Shown here: positions 28,354 to 36,471 of the stretch, piece by piece | How the letters are laid out: every line of letters begins with the position of its first letter | Numbering within the stretch: the first letter of the stretch is position 1 | Origin: Pseudomonas sp. MWU16-30317 | GTDB taxonomy: Bacteria > Pseudomonadota > Gammaproteobacteria > Pseudomonadales > Pseudomonadaceae | Reading direction: 5' to 3' | NCBI RefSeq assembly: GCF_020515695.1 | Contig: NZ_JAIWJA010000015.1 | Span: forward strand, 1-64,000 | Length of the DNA: 64,000 nt | Notes under the pieces: model-generated | The model's database searches: none | What the model saw: the letters and a program-made list of their open reading frames with translations, nothing else | What the model was told of the DNA's origin: nothing | Program-made: the position numbers and the translations under genes

Positions 28354-29855
28354 CCCAGCGGCCGCCAGGCACGGTTATCACGCGCCAGCAAGTCATCAGC
28401 CTGCTGCGGCCCATCGGACCCTGCCGCATACATGCGCACCTTGCCGGCATCCGCCCAGGCATCCAGGAATGGCTGCACCGCACGCCAGCCGTTCTCGATG
28501 TTGTCCGCGCGCTGAAACAGCGTCTGGTCACCGATCAGGCAGTCGTAGATCAAGGTCTCGTAGCCGGTGGACGGCTGCATCTCGAAGAAGTCCTTGTAGG
28601 CGAAACCCAGCCTGACGTTCTGCATATCCAGCGTCGGCCCGGGCTTCTTGGCCTGCAAATCGAACCACATGCCTTCGTCCGGCTGGATCTGGATGTGCAG
28701 ATAGTTGGACTTGAGGTCGTCGACCTCGGTGTCGCGGAACTGCGCGTACGGCGCCTGCTTGAAGCAGATGGCGATCTCGGTGTCGCGCACACTCATGCGC
28801 TTGCCGGTACGCAGATAGAACGGCACACCCATCCAACGCCAGTTGTCGATCATCACCTTGAGCGCGACATAGGTTTCGGTCTGGCTCTGCGGATCGACCT
28901 TGGGCTCCTCGACATAACCGGCCTCGCCCTTGGGGCCAGGGGCGTATTGGCCACGCACCGAATTCTTGATCGCCTCGGCCTTGTCATAAGGGCGGATCGC
29001 GCCGATGACCTTGGCCTTTTCGCCGCGTACCGCATCGGCGCCAAAGGCCGCCGGGGGTTCCATGGCGACCATTGCCAACAGCTGGAACAGGTGATTGGGC
29101 ACCATGTCGCGCAGCGCGCCGGTGCTGTCGTAGAAGTTGCCACGGGTTTCGACCCCGACGGTTTCCGCCGCAGTAATCTGCACGTGGTCAATGTAATGGT
29201 TGTTCCAGAACGCCTCGAAAATCCCGTTGGAAAACCGGCTGACGAGGATGTTCTGTACGGTTTCCTTGCCCAGGTAATGGTCGATGCGATAGATCTGCTT
29301 CTCGCTCATCACACTCAGCAGGCTGGCGTTAAGAGCTTCGGCGGTGGCCAGGTCGGAGCCGAACGGCTTCTCGATGACCACGCGGCGGAAAGCCTCGGGC
29401 GTTTCTTCCAGCAGCCCGGCCTTGCCCAGGCGCGTCGCTACTTCACTGAAGAAGCGCGGCGAGGTCGCCAGATAGAACATGGCATTGCCGGTACCGTTTT
29501 CCTCGATGCGCTTGGCGATCGCGGCATAGGTATCATCAGCGACGAAATCGCCGGTGATGTAGCTGATGCGCTTGGCCAGACGCGCCCAAAGGGCAGGGTC
29601 CAGCGCCTCTTCGGCGCTGCCCCCTTTGGCCTTGGCCTGGTCGCGGATGAAGTCTTCGAGCTTTTGCGCGAAGGCTTCATCGGTGACTTCGTTGTGGTCG
29701 ACGCCGACGATGTGCAAACCGTTATCCAGCAAACCATCGCGGCTGAGGTTGTACAGGGCCGGCGTCAACAGCCGTTTGACCAGGTCGCCATGGGCGCCAA
29801 AAAGGAAAATCGTGGTGGGCGGAGCTGCTTCTACCTTGGATTTTCCTTTTTTCAT
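28350..29855 (-). CDS. zwf: Glucose-6-phosphate 1-dehydrogenase
   Basis: Cytosolic, 501 residues; oxidises glucose-6-phosphate to 6-phosphogluconolactone with NAD(P)+. The active-site RIDHYLGKE is intact (R190-E198). The nucleotide-binding loop reads FGAHGDLVKRLL (about 19-30) instead of the usual GASGDLAxRKL, which marks a divergent paralogue rather than the hexose-cluster Zwf. Its ATG shares one base with the gnd stop (TAATG) and its stop overlaps the HAD start. Second gene of the operon. Confidence 0.92.
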   Translation of the reverse strand: MKKGKSKVEAAPPTTIFLFGAHGDLVKRLLTPALYNLSRDGLLDNGLHIVGVDHNEVTDEAFAQKLEDFIRDQAKAKGGSAEEALDPALWARLAKRISYITGDFVADDTYAAIAKRIEENGTGNAMFYLATSPRFFSEVATRLGKAGLLEETPEAFRRVVIEKPFGSDLATAEALNASLLSVMSEKQIYRIDHYLGKETVQNILVSRFSNGIFEAFWNNHYIDHVQITAAETVGVETRGNFYDSTGALRDMVPNHLFQLLAMVAMEPPAAFGADAVRGEKAKVIGAIRPYDKAEAIKNSVRGQYAPGPKGEAGYVEEPKVDPQSQTETYVALKVMIDNWRWMGVPFYLRTGKRMSVRDTEIAICFKQAPYAQFRDTEVDDLKSNYLHIQIQPDEGMWFDLQAKKPGPTLDMQNVRLGFAYKDFFEMQPSTGYETLIYDCLIGDQTLFQRADNIENGWRAVQPFLDAWADAGKVRMYAAGSDGPQQADDLLARDNRAWRPLG

Positions 29856-30832
29856 TACTTCTTCACCTCCACGTGGCCACCAAAGCCGAAGCGCATGGCG
29901 GAAAGCATTTTATCGCCATAAGTGGCGTCTTGGCGGGAACGGAAGCGCGCGAACAGCGCACTCGACAGCACCGGTACTGGCACCGCTTGTTCGACAGCGG
30001 CATCGATGGTCCAGCGCCCTTCGCCGCTGTCCGAGACCTTCCCGGAATATTTGACCAGCTCGGGGTCACTGGCCAGTGCATCGGCGGTCAGATCCAGCAG
30101 CCACGATGAAACCACGCTGCCGCGGCGCCAGACTTCGGCGATGTCAGCCAGGTTGAGATCGAAGCGCTGGTCTTCTGGCAACTCTTCGCTGTTCTTGGTC
30201 TTGAGGATGTCGAAGCCTTCGGCATAGGCCTGCATCAAGCCGTACTCGATGCCGTTGTGGATCATCTTCACGAAATGGCCGGAACCGACCGGGCCGGCGT
30301 GAATGTAACCGTGCTCGGCGCGGTTGGACTCGCCTTCAAGGCCCAAGGTACGGGGGATGTTGCCCACGCCCGGCGCGAGGGTGGCAAACAGGGGTTCGAG
30401 GCGCTCGAAGACGGCGGTTTCAGCGCCGATCATCATGCAGAAGCCGCGATCCAGGCCCCAGACGCCACCGGAGGTGCCGACGTCGACATAGTGCAGTTGC
30501 TTCTCGGCCAACGCCTTGGCGCGACGGATGTCATCTTTGTACATGGTGTTGCCGCCGTCGATGATCACGTCATCGGGGGACAACAGCGCGCTGAGCTCAT
30601 TGATGGTGTCTTCGGTGATCTTGCCGGATGGCAGCATGACCCACACCGCACGAGGCGATTGCAGCTTGCTGACCAGATCGGCCAACCCGCTTGCCGCCGT
30701 CGCGCCCTCGCCCGCCAGGCCCTGGACCGCCTGCTCGCTACGATCGTAGACCACTGTCGAGTGGCCATCGCGCATCAGCCTTCTGGAGATATTGCCGCCC
30801 ATGCGGCCCAGTCCAACGATTCCCAATTGCAT
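29855..30832 (-). CDS. gnd: 6-phosphogluconate dehydrogenase, decarboxylating (short form)
   Basis: 325 residues, the short YqeC/GntZ type rather than the 470-residue E. coli Gnd. Rossmann motif GLGRMGGN near residue 7, and the substrate motif VDVGTSGGVWGLDRGFCMM near 115-133. Converts 6-phosphogluconate to ribulose-5-phosphate and CO2. The ATG at 30832 has only GGAG 11 bases upstream; a TTG at 30847 is in frame. A 35-codon ORF with its own RBS (30775-30882) overlaps this start in another frame. First gene of gnd-zwf-HAD-GH15. Confidence 0.9.
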   Translation of the reverse strand: MQLGIVGLGRMGGNISRRLMRDGHSTVVYDRSEQAVQGLAGEGATAASGLADLVSKLQSPRAVWVMLPSGKITEDTINELSALLSPDDVIIDGGNTMYKDDIRRAKALAEKQLHYVDVGTSGGVWGLDRGFCMMIGAETAVFERLEPLFATLAPGVGNIPRTLGLEGESNRAEHGYIHAGPVGSGHFVKMIHNGIEYGLMQAYAEGFDILKTKNSEELPEDQRFDLNLADIAEVWRRGSVVSSWLLDLTADALASDPELVKYSGKVSDSGEGRWTIDAAVEQAVPVPVLSSALFARFRSRQDATYGDKMLSAMRFGFGGHVEVKK

Positions 30833-31163
30833 GCCTGCGCTCCACAAATAAAAAGAAGGCGAACGTCACCTTTATAGCTCATGCGATCCTCTGGTTAGTC
30901 CCATCCCGGACCGCATAGTTCGCCGATTTTACCATTCATCGGCTGGTAAAACTAAATAGCGTCCTACCATCTGGCGATTTGCCTAATTATTTCGGGCACT
31001 TGCGACAAAAATGAAAAAAATCACATGGACCATAAAAAATAAAAAAGTTCCCATGAATAACGAAAGAAATCATCATCCGTGCCGATAGCGGTAGGAGCCT
31101 GACGCGAGAGTCGCCCAGGGCGCTTATCCTTAATGTCTGTGCCGGTAGTTTGCGAGGTGTGCA
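30833..31163. other. Divergent upstream region of gnd, with AT-rich island
   Basis: 331 bp without an established gene. It holds a leader-type ORF overlapping gnd, an inverted repeat at 30927-30951, and a strongly AT-rich stretch (about 30950-31080, with runs of A) unlike the GC-rich flanks. Promoters for gnd and for the small plus-strand gene must lie here. Confidence 0.6.
30927..30951. promoter_or_regulatory. Inverted repeat, candidate operator of gnd-zwf operon
   Basis: Perfect 8-bp arms TTTTACCA and TGGTAAAA with a 9-bp centre, 95 bp upstream of the gnd ATG. It does not match the HexR consensus (TTGTAAT-type). Which protein binds is unknown. Confidence 0.4.
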
Positions 31164-31346
31164 ATGGGTACTGTAGTGACAACGAACCAACCACAAACGC
31201 TCTATGTCAGTGTTCGCCGTGATGAACTGCGTGCGCTCAAGCAAGAACGTGAAGAGCTGCAGGACAAGGTCACCTTCCTGACCAGCCTGCTGCAACAAGC
31301 CAAGCAGAACGCCATGGGCTTTGAAGCTCAAGCGCGTATCGCCTGA
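31164..31346 (+). CDS. Small coiled-coil protein, 60 residues
   Basis: Residues 18-50 (RRDELRALKQEREELQDKVT and onwards) form a charged heptad-like helix; the ends are short and polar. GAGG lies six bases before the ATG. No family recognised and no membrane segment, so a cytosolic coiled-coil protein. It is convergent with the giant toxin-like gene and followed by two hairpins. Confidence 0.65.
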   Translation: MGTVVTTNQPQTLYVSVRRDELRALKQEREELQDKVTFLTSLLQQAKQNAMGFEAQARIA

Positions 31347-31361
31347 CGTCAGCCCGAGGTG

Positions 31362-31417
31362 CAGGCGCTCGATCGAGCGCCTGTCCAGCGGATCATGCCA
31401 TCCTGAACATGATCCGC
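31362..31417. terminator. Two adjacent perfect hairpins between convergent genes
   Basis: 31362-31383 is a perfect 22-bp palindrome (stem CAGGCGCTC, loop GATC). 31388-31417 is a second perfect 10-bp stem (GCGGATCATG/CATGATCCGC) with a 10-nt loop. Neither has a clear U-tract, but the position between two convergent stops suggests two-way termination or transcript protection. Confidence 0.55.
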
Positions 31418-31442
31418 ACTCTCCTGCTACAAGCGTATAACG

Positions 31443-34400
31443 CTACGCCTTTCCCTCCCCCGATGTGCCCCCCACCGATAAAAATACCTTGCGCGCCATG
31501 TTCGGCTGAATTTCGGCCCGAATCAGGCCCGTCGCCCCTTTGGCCGTATCGCCCAACGCCATGAAGTGCTTATAGGTCATAAAGCGTTGCGCCACTGTCT
31601 TGAGGTGCGCCACGGTGAACCGTTCTGCCGCCGCAGTGGCGCTCGGGTAATGAAAATGCGCGTACCAAAGCACACCACTGGCGTCCTTGATCGCATATTC
31701 CTGCAGGTAATCGCCGCCTTTGAGCAATGTCCGCGGCTTCTCGAGCACCACCGTGGCCTCCCCCTCGCCGACCAGCCATTCGACCCTGGACGCCTGTGGA
31801 TCACCGGCCTTGCACAGCGCGATGCGCAGGCGCCGCCCTTCGGTTTTCAGCTGCTCGGCCTTGTCGCGCAGCTGCCTGATGGCCACATCGGCCGATTGCC
31901 CCGTTGACGAAGACAGCCGATCGGTTTCATTGAGGCGCACCAGCGCTAGGTCGATGTCATCCGCTTTGTCACGCAGCCCTTGGGCCACGTCATCGAGCAA
32001 GTTTTGAGTTTCGGAAGGGATATGTGCCTTGTTGGCCTGCACGCGTGCTTTGGCTTGCAGCAGCTGACGATCGGCTTGACCGAGCAGCACCATCGCCTCG
32101 CGCATTGAGGCTTCAAGGGGCGCCACCGGCCTGGGCTCGATGACCCCCGAGGCAGATGGCACCCGCACCCAATCTTCGCCGCCCGGCACCTGCTGGAACT
32201 GCTCGACAGTGGTGTCGTCGAGTCCGCCAGCCACTTCAAAACGTTGCGCGCCGCCGTCGGCCGAGGTTTTCATGCTGCCTACCAGTACCCCGCGCTTGCG
32301 ACTGGTGACAATGACCTGCTGGCGCACCGGCCGCTGCTGCTTGCGCTGCTGGCGGGCACGCAAGGTCTGCTGCCGGAACAACGGCACCAATTGCGCCTCG
32401 GCAGCGCTGTGCAATGCGCCGACATGCAACAGCATGCGCGCCACCGCTGGCGACAAGCGATTGGGCTCGACCGTGGCCAGGGTAAAATCCAGCGCGTCTT
32501 CGAGCGCTTCATAGCGTTGCAGTGCGCTGTCGAGTACCTGGATCTGCTCCTCGTCGGTGAATACACCGGGCTCCAGGATCGCGTTCTGCGACTGCGCGGC
32601 GAGCTTGGCAGAGGCGACAGCTTCATTCATGGCGCCTTCGGGACGGGGCCAGCGACGCATTTTTTGCTCGCTCAAGACGTTCAGCCAATACAACTGCACG
32701 CCGCGCCAGGTCAACGGCGTTCCGAATCCAGCCCAGGTGGGCTTGATAGCTGCAAGCTCCGGCGCCCCGAAATGTTCGACATTGCCCAGATCCTCCATGC
32801 GCCGCTGTGATTCAGCGGTCCAGTGAATGAGTTGATCGATGAGATCGCAGCCCGCGGCAAAGTCCTCGAAGCTGCTCATGGGGGCAGGATTGGGCGCTTC
32901 GTGCTCCAGGCCATCGCCAAGGATCAGTTCGCTCAGCTGCTCGCGCAGTTTGCTGACGATTTCCCATTTGATCCGCAACAAGGCGCGCAAGTGGCTGGTG
33001 CGCTCCTCGAAAAAACGTGGCGAGGGGCTGACCTTGTTGAGTTCGGCGAAGGCGTCGATGGCATCGCCGCTGGCCACCACCATCTCGCTGGCCACTTCGA
33101 TGAAGCGCTGGCGATACGCCGGATAACGCCTGGAGCGCTGGGCTTGCAGCTCGCTCATGACCTGCTGGGTGACCTTGAGCTTGCGATCGATAGCCGTCTG
33201 CTGGTCACGGTAATCAGTAACCCGCTTGAGCAGCGCTGCCTCGCGCGCCTGCTGCGCCTCTTTATAGGCCTTGCGCCCCCGGCCCGGCGAGCCACCGGCC
33301 AGGCGCAAAGCGGTGTCGACTTGCCAGCGGCCTGCTTCGTCACGGCGCACATAGGGACCGCGACGCGATGCATCGTTGATGTCCATGATATGCAACTCGC
33401 CGTCTTCCAGCGCCAGCGCGAACCAGCTCGCGTCGATCAGCCCGTACCATTGCTGGTCCCGCAGATAGAGGCCTTGGGTAGGGCCGTGGGGTATCGCGCT
33501 ACCGAAGTCCCCCGCCGGTACCGCGAACGTCGCCAACGTCTGTCGCTGAGCAGCCGAGAGCCGGCGGCTAGCCGCCTGAAAACCGAAGTCCAGCTCGTGC
33601 AGCGCTATCGACGTACCAGGCGCTGCGATGACGCGGCTGGCCACCGGCTCACCAGGCGCCACCACCGATTCCCCAAGCCCTTCAACCGGGTCGAGCCACT
33701 CACCGTCCTTCAGCAACGGCCGCGTCACGCGATCAATACCTTTACTGCGCGCCTCCAGGCTGTGCCCGAAAAGCACAAAAGCCGCATTGAAAAAAAACTC
33801 CATCAGCGCGTCACTGGCCGCCTGAGGACTTCCATGCAAACGCGCATCGAAACCATCGGCAAAGATTTTCAGGCTTTGCAGCATCCAGCCTGCACTGGCA
33901 AGCGGGCCACCGACCATGGGCAGCAATGCGTTGAAGACCACCCAGCCCAACTCGCGATAGCCAAGCCAGCGACTTTCATCGTTGCTGACCGACTGGCGAT
34001 CGGCGATGGCCTGCAGCCCGGCGACATTGTCACGATACAACGTGGTCCACAGATCACCCTCAAGCGCTACGCCCGTCAAGGTCGCGGGGGCCGGGCGCGT
34101 TAGCTCGGCAGCATCGTCGCCAGGAAGGAAATGACGAATGTGCGGTTCATCAAAGCCGCCATTGGCATAGACCGGACGCGCGGCCGCCTCCAGCCAAAGC
34201 AACACGTCATCCTGCAGCGCGCCCGGCGCCTTGATCGCCGACAGCAGCGCGCCAACACTGGCAAACTGGCGCAAGGGCTCTGCGGACAAGGGGCGATACA
34301 GCACGCAAACGCCGTCTTCATCATCGGCCCCGATCAGGTAAGCGCACTGGATGATATCTGGAGTGGCTCCCAGGGCGCGGCGCACTGCCAACTGCCGCAC

Positions 34401-36074
34401 CGTTGGCCCCGGCAGCGTGGACGTCGCGCGGCGAACATTGGGCGCGAGGGAATCGAGCCTCAACGCCTGCATCAGCATGGTCACGCCCGCTGCCGTGACG
34501 CCGCACGCCTGGCGGATTTTCAGTTCAAGCATCTTTAGCGGCAACTGCACCCGCAACTGGTCCAGGTAAAGCGCCTGCCGTCGTGCTGCCTGCGGGACAT
34601 CCTCCAACAAGCGCTGACGCAACAGCGCGACATAGCGCCGACCGATATCGACGGTGGTCACCAGGGCGATCACCGCCTCGCGAGTCACCCAGGCCGGCAG
34701 CGTCGCGCCCGCACGGGGTTCGATCTCGAGCATGCCGGCCGGGCGTCCATGGACATTGAACAGTGCCAGCTCGACCAGACTGATGACCACATATTCAAGA
34801 TGACCATCCCCGGCATGCACGATTTCGAGCAGGGCATTGGGTGCATGATAAATACGCACCTGCACATCAGCCAAGGCCACACGCTGTGTGGGGTGATCGA
34901 GGGCGATCTGCCGGTTCAACTCGGCTGCGGTGTAGTCTTCCAAGGGCAGGATGCCGTCCAGGTAGTGCTCGCCGCCGCTCAGGCGCTGCACCTCGCCCAG
35001 CTGCGCCAGCAGCGTTGCATAGCGTAATTTATCATCGCGCGGTGCCTGTTCGAGCCAGACCGGCAGTGCGTCCTTCATGCGCTGCGCGCGCGCGAGCTCC
35101 TCGGGTCGGCTCAGGTCGTAAAGACTGGTACTGCGCTCGACCAGACTCACCAGCGTGTCGATATCGCTGCCCTGCCCCCGGTAATGCTCGGCCAGCGCCG
35201 TCAGATTGCTCAGCTGGCACTCCAGAAGCATCAGCGCCTGGGTATCGAAGCTATCGGCGTCGATGTTGATCAATGCAAAATCCACGCGCTGGCCAGTCCG
35301 GCGATCACCTAGATAGCGCGCCTGGGCCTCGGCCAGCGTGGCCATGTCGGCGAACGCCTGCACCTCGGCCAAAGGACGGCACAGCAGTATCCGTTCGACT
35401 TCATCGCCCTGTGCAGTGCGGGTGATCACCAGATCGCTGGTGACATGGGGCGTGGTCACGGCAGGATTGGCGATGTGCTGAATCTGCAGCAGTGCAGTGC
35501 GGGTGCCCGCCAACGGCGTACCACTACAGAGAGCCAACAGCGTTTCGCTCTCCTCACCATCCAGCCGTCCTTGCTCGACCTGGCGCCGCGCCAACATCCG
35601 CACATGCTCGCGCAGGTGGCCGGCCAACCACTGCCAGCGACTCTGACCGGTTGCGTCGACATGATTCCAGTACTCGACCAGGCGCTGTTTATAGTGTTCA
35701 AGCAATGAAGGCCCCCATTCACCGATCAGCGTTTCCAGCTCGCCAATACCCAAGGCCAGGGGTTGCGGCGCCTGAGCGCCCTGTTGTTGGGTCACCGCAT
35801 CAACGCCTGCGATCAGATTTAGCGTGCGGTCCTGCAGATACCGCTGGATCAGCAGATCCTCCAACGCGATGGGGGCCGGCGCGTCGGCCCGAACCAGCTT
35901 GAGGCTGGCGCCATCGACCTGCAGGGCCGGTTTGTGCTTGCTCAGGGCCTGGTTGATAAGGTCGCGGGCGACACTTCGCAGTGAAGGGCGGCCGTTGAAT
36001 CGCCGACTGACACTGCTGGCCAATGGCGCATACTGAGCAACCAGGCTCAGGGGCGAAGAAAGGGTATCGGTCAT
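31443..36074 (-). CDS. DUF6543/dermonecrotic-toxin-like giant protein
   Basis: 1543 residues, one gene. The N-terminal half (from LVAQYAPLASSVSRR through about residue 650) resembles the DUF6543 'dermonecrotic toxin domain' found in very large Pseudomonas proteins of 1400-1900 residues. A hydrophobic region around 735-795 (WVVFNALLPMVGGPLASAGW, and AFVLFGHSLEA) could insert into membranes. Long charged helical stretches follow (about 935-1060), and the C-terminus ends with the LWYAHFHYPSATAAAERF block seen in these proteins. No signal peptide and no type VI marker domain is visible. Activity unknown. ATG 36074 follows GGAG. Stands alone, divergent from glgA, with base composition like its neighbours. 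Confidence 0.7.
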   Translation of the reverse strand: MTDTLSSPLSLVAQYAPLASSVSRRFNGRPSLRSVARDLINQALSKHKPALQVDGASLKLVRADAPAPIALEDLLIQRYLQDRTLNLIAGVDAVTQQQGAQAPQPLALGIGELETLIGEWGPSLLEHYKQRLVEYWNHVDATGQSRWQWLAGHLREHVRMLARRQVEQGRLDGEESETLLALCSGTPLAGTRTALLQIQHIANPAVTTPHVTSDLVITRTAQGDEVERILLCRPLAEVQAFADMATLAEAQARYLGDRRTGQRVDFALINIDADSFDTQALMLLECQLSNLTALAEHYRGQGSDIDTLVSLVERSTSLYDLSRPEELARAQRMKDALPVWLEQAPRDDKLRYATLLAQLGEVQRLSGGEHYLDGILPLEDYTAAELNRQIALDHPTQRVALADVQVRIYHAPNALLEIVHAGDGHLEYVVISLVELALFNVHGRPAGMLEIEPRAGATLPAWVTREAVIALVTTVDIGRRYVALLRQRLLEDVPQAARRQALYLDQLRVQLPLKMLELKIRQACGVTAAGVTMLMQALRLDSLAPNVRRATSTLPGPTVRQLAVRRALGATPDIIQCAYLIGADDEDGVCVLYRPLSAEPLRQFASVGALLSAIKAPGALQDDVLLWLEAAARPVYANGGFDEPHIRHFLPGDDAAELTRPAPATLTGVALEGDLWTTLYRDNVAGLQAIADRQSVSNDESRWLGYRELGWVVFNALLPMVGGPLASAGWMLQSLKIFADGFDARLHGSPQAASDALMEFFFNAAFVLFGHSLEARSKGIDRVTRPLLKDGEWLDPVEGLGESVVAPGEPVASRVIAAPGTSIALHELDFGFQAASRRLSAAQRQTLATFAVPAGDFGSAIPHGPTQGLYLRDQQWYGLIDASWFALALEDGELHIMDINDASRRGPYVRRDEAGRWQVDTALRLAGGSPGRGRKAYKEAQQAREAALLKRVTDYRDQQTAIDRKLKVTQQVMSELQAQRSRRYPAYRQRFIEVASEMVVASGDAIDAFAELNKVSPSPRFFEERTSHLRALLRIKWEIVSKLREQLSELILGDGLEHEAPNPAPMSSFEDFAAGCDLIDQLIHWTAESQRRMEDLGNVEHFGAPELAAIKPTWAGFGTPLTWRGVQLYWLNVLSEQKMRRWPRPEGAMNEAVASAKLAAQSQNAILEPGVFTDEEQIQVLDSALQRYEALEDALDFTLATVEPNRLSPAVARMLLHVGALHSAAEAQLVPLFRQQTLRARQQRKQQRPVRQQVIVTSRKRGVLVGSMKTSADGGAQRFEVAGGLDDTTVEQFQQVPGGEDWVRVPSASGVIEPRPVAPLEASMREAMVLLGQADRQLLQAKARVQANKAHIPSETQNLLDDVAQGLRDKADDIDLALVRLNETDRLSSSTGQSADVAIRQLRDKAEQLKTEGRRLRIALCKAGDPQASRVEWLVGEGEATVVLEKPRTLLKGGDYLQEYAIKDASGVLWYAHFHYPSATAAAERFTVAHLKTVAQRFMTYKHFMALGDTAKGATGLIRAEIQPNMARKVFLSVGGTSGEGKA

Positions 36075-36471
36075 GGGAGCTCCGAGGTGACTCCCGGCGA
36101 CATTGCCGGGGCTGCCATCTCAAACCATCGTTCTACCCACCAGTCGGTACCTGGATACCACCCCGCATTGCGATGACTTACGCCCGTCAGTCGGCTGCCC
36201 TCCCGATTTTGCAGATATCTCCTACACTCAAGTCAACCTGTAAGCCGTTCGGAAACTTCACCGTAAAAAAGTCGAAACTTCTGAAACGCCCACCGGTCAG
36301 CTATCAGGTAGGCCGTAGTTATCGACTCGTTGAAAGCACGACCTGCCCACCCCTCTCTGAAATTGCGACCGACAATTCATCGTCGGGCCTGCGTAGCGCT
36401 CGCGCGGCTGACTGGGGCTGAACAAAATAAGTATCTGGCAGATGTAATCAACACTCGGGAGAGGGTTCACA
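36075..36471. other. Divergent region between the toxin-like gene and glgA
   Basis: 397 bp with no credible gene; slightly AT-richer around 36225-36290 (CCGTAAAAAAGTCG). It must hold the promoters of both flanking genes. I could not identify a consensus sigma70, RpoS or AlgU promoter with confidence. Confidence 0.5.

Noticed and set aside
25677..30832. Trehalose-6-phosphate pathway (OtsA/OtsB) reading of the HAD gene
   Set aside because: The HAD protein has a Cof-type cap and no OtsA partner; nothing specific to trehalose-6-phosphate phosphatase is seen.
31011..31088. 25-codon ORF beginning MKKITWTIKNKKVPMN in the AT-rich island upstream of gnd
   Set aside because: No ribosome-binding site; A-rich sequence readily gives lysine-rich open frames.
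32823..34103. 426-codon plus-strand frame inside the toxin-like gene
   Set aside because: No ribosome-binding site and antisense-type composition; the minus strand has the DUF6543-like protein in a single uninterrupted frame.
36250..36283. GAAACTT...TTCTGA as an AlgU promoter for glgA
   Set aside because: The spacer would be about 21 bp and the -35 has an inserted A, so it does not fit the consensus.
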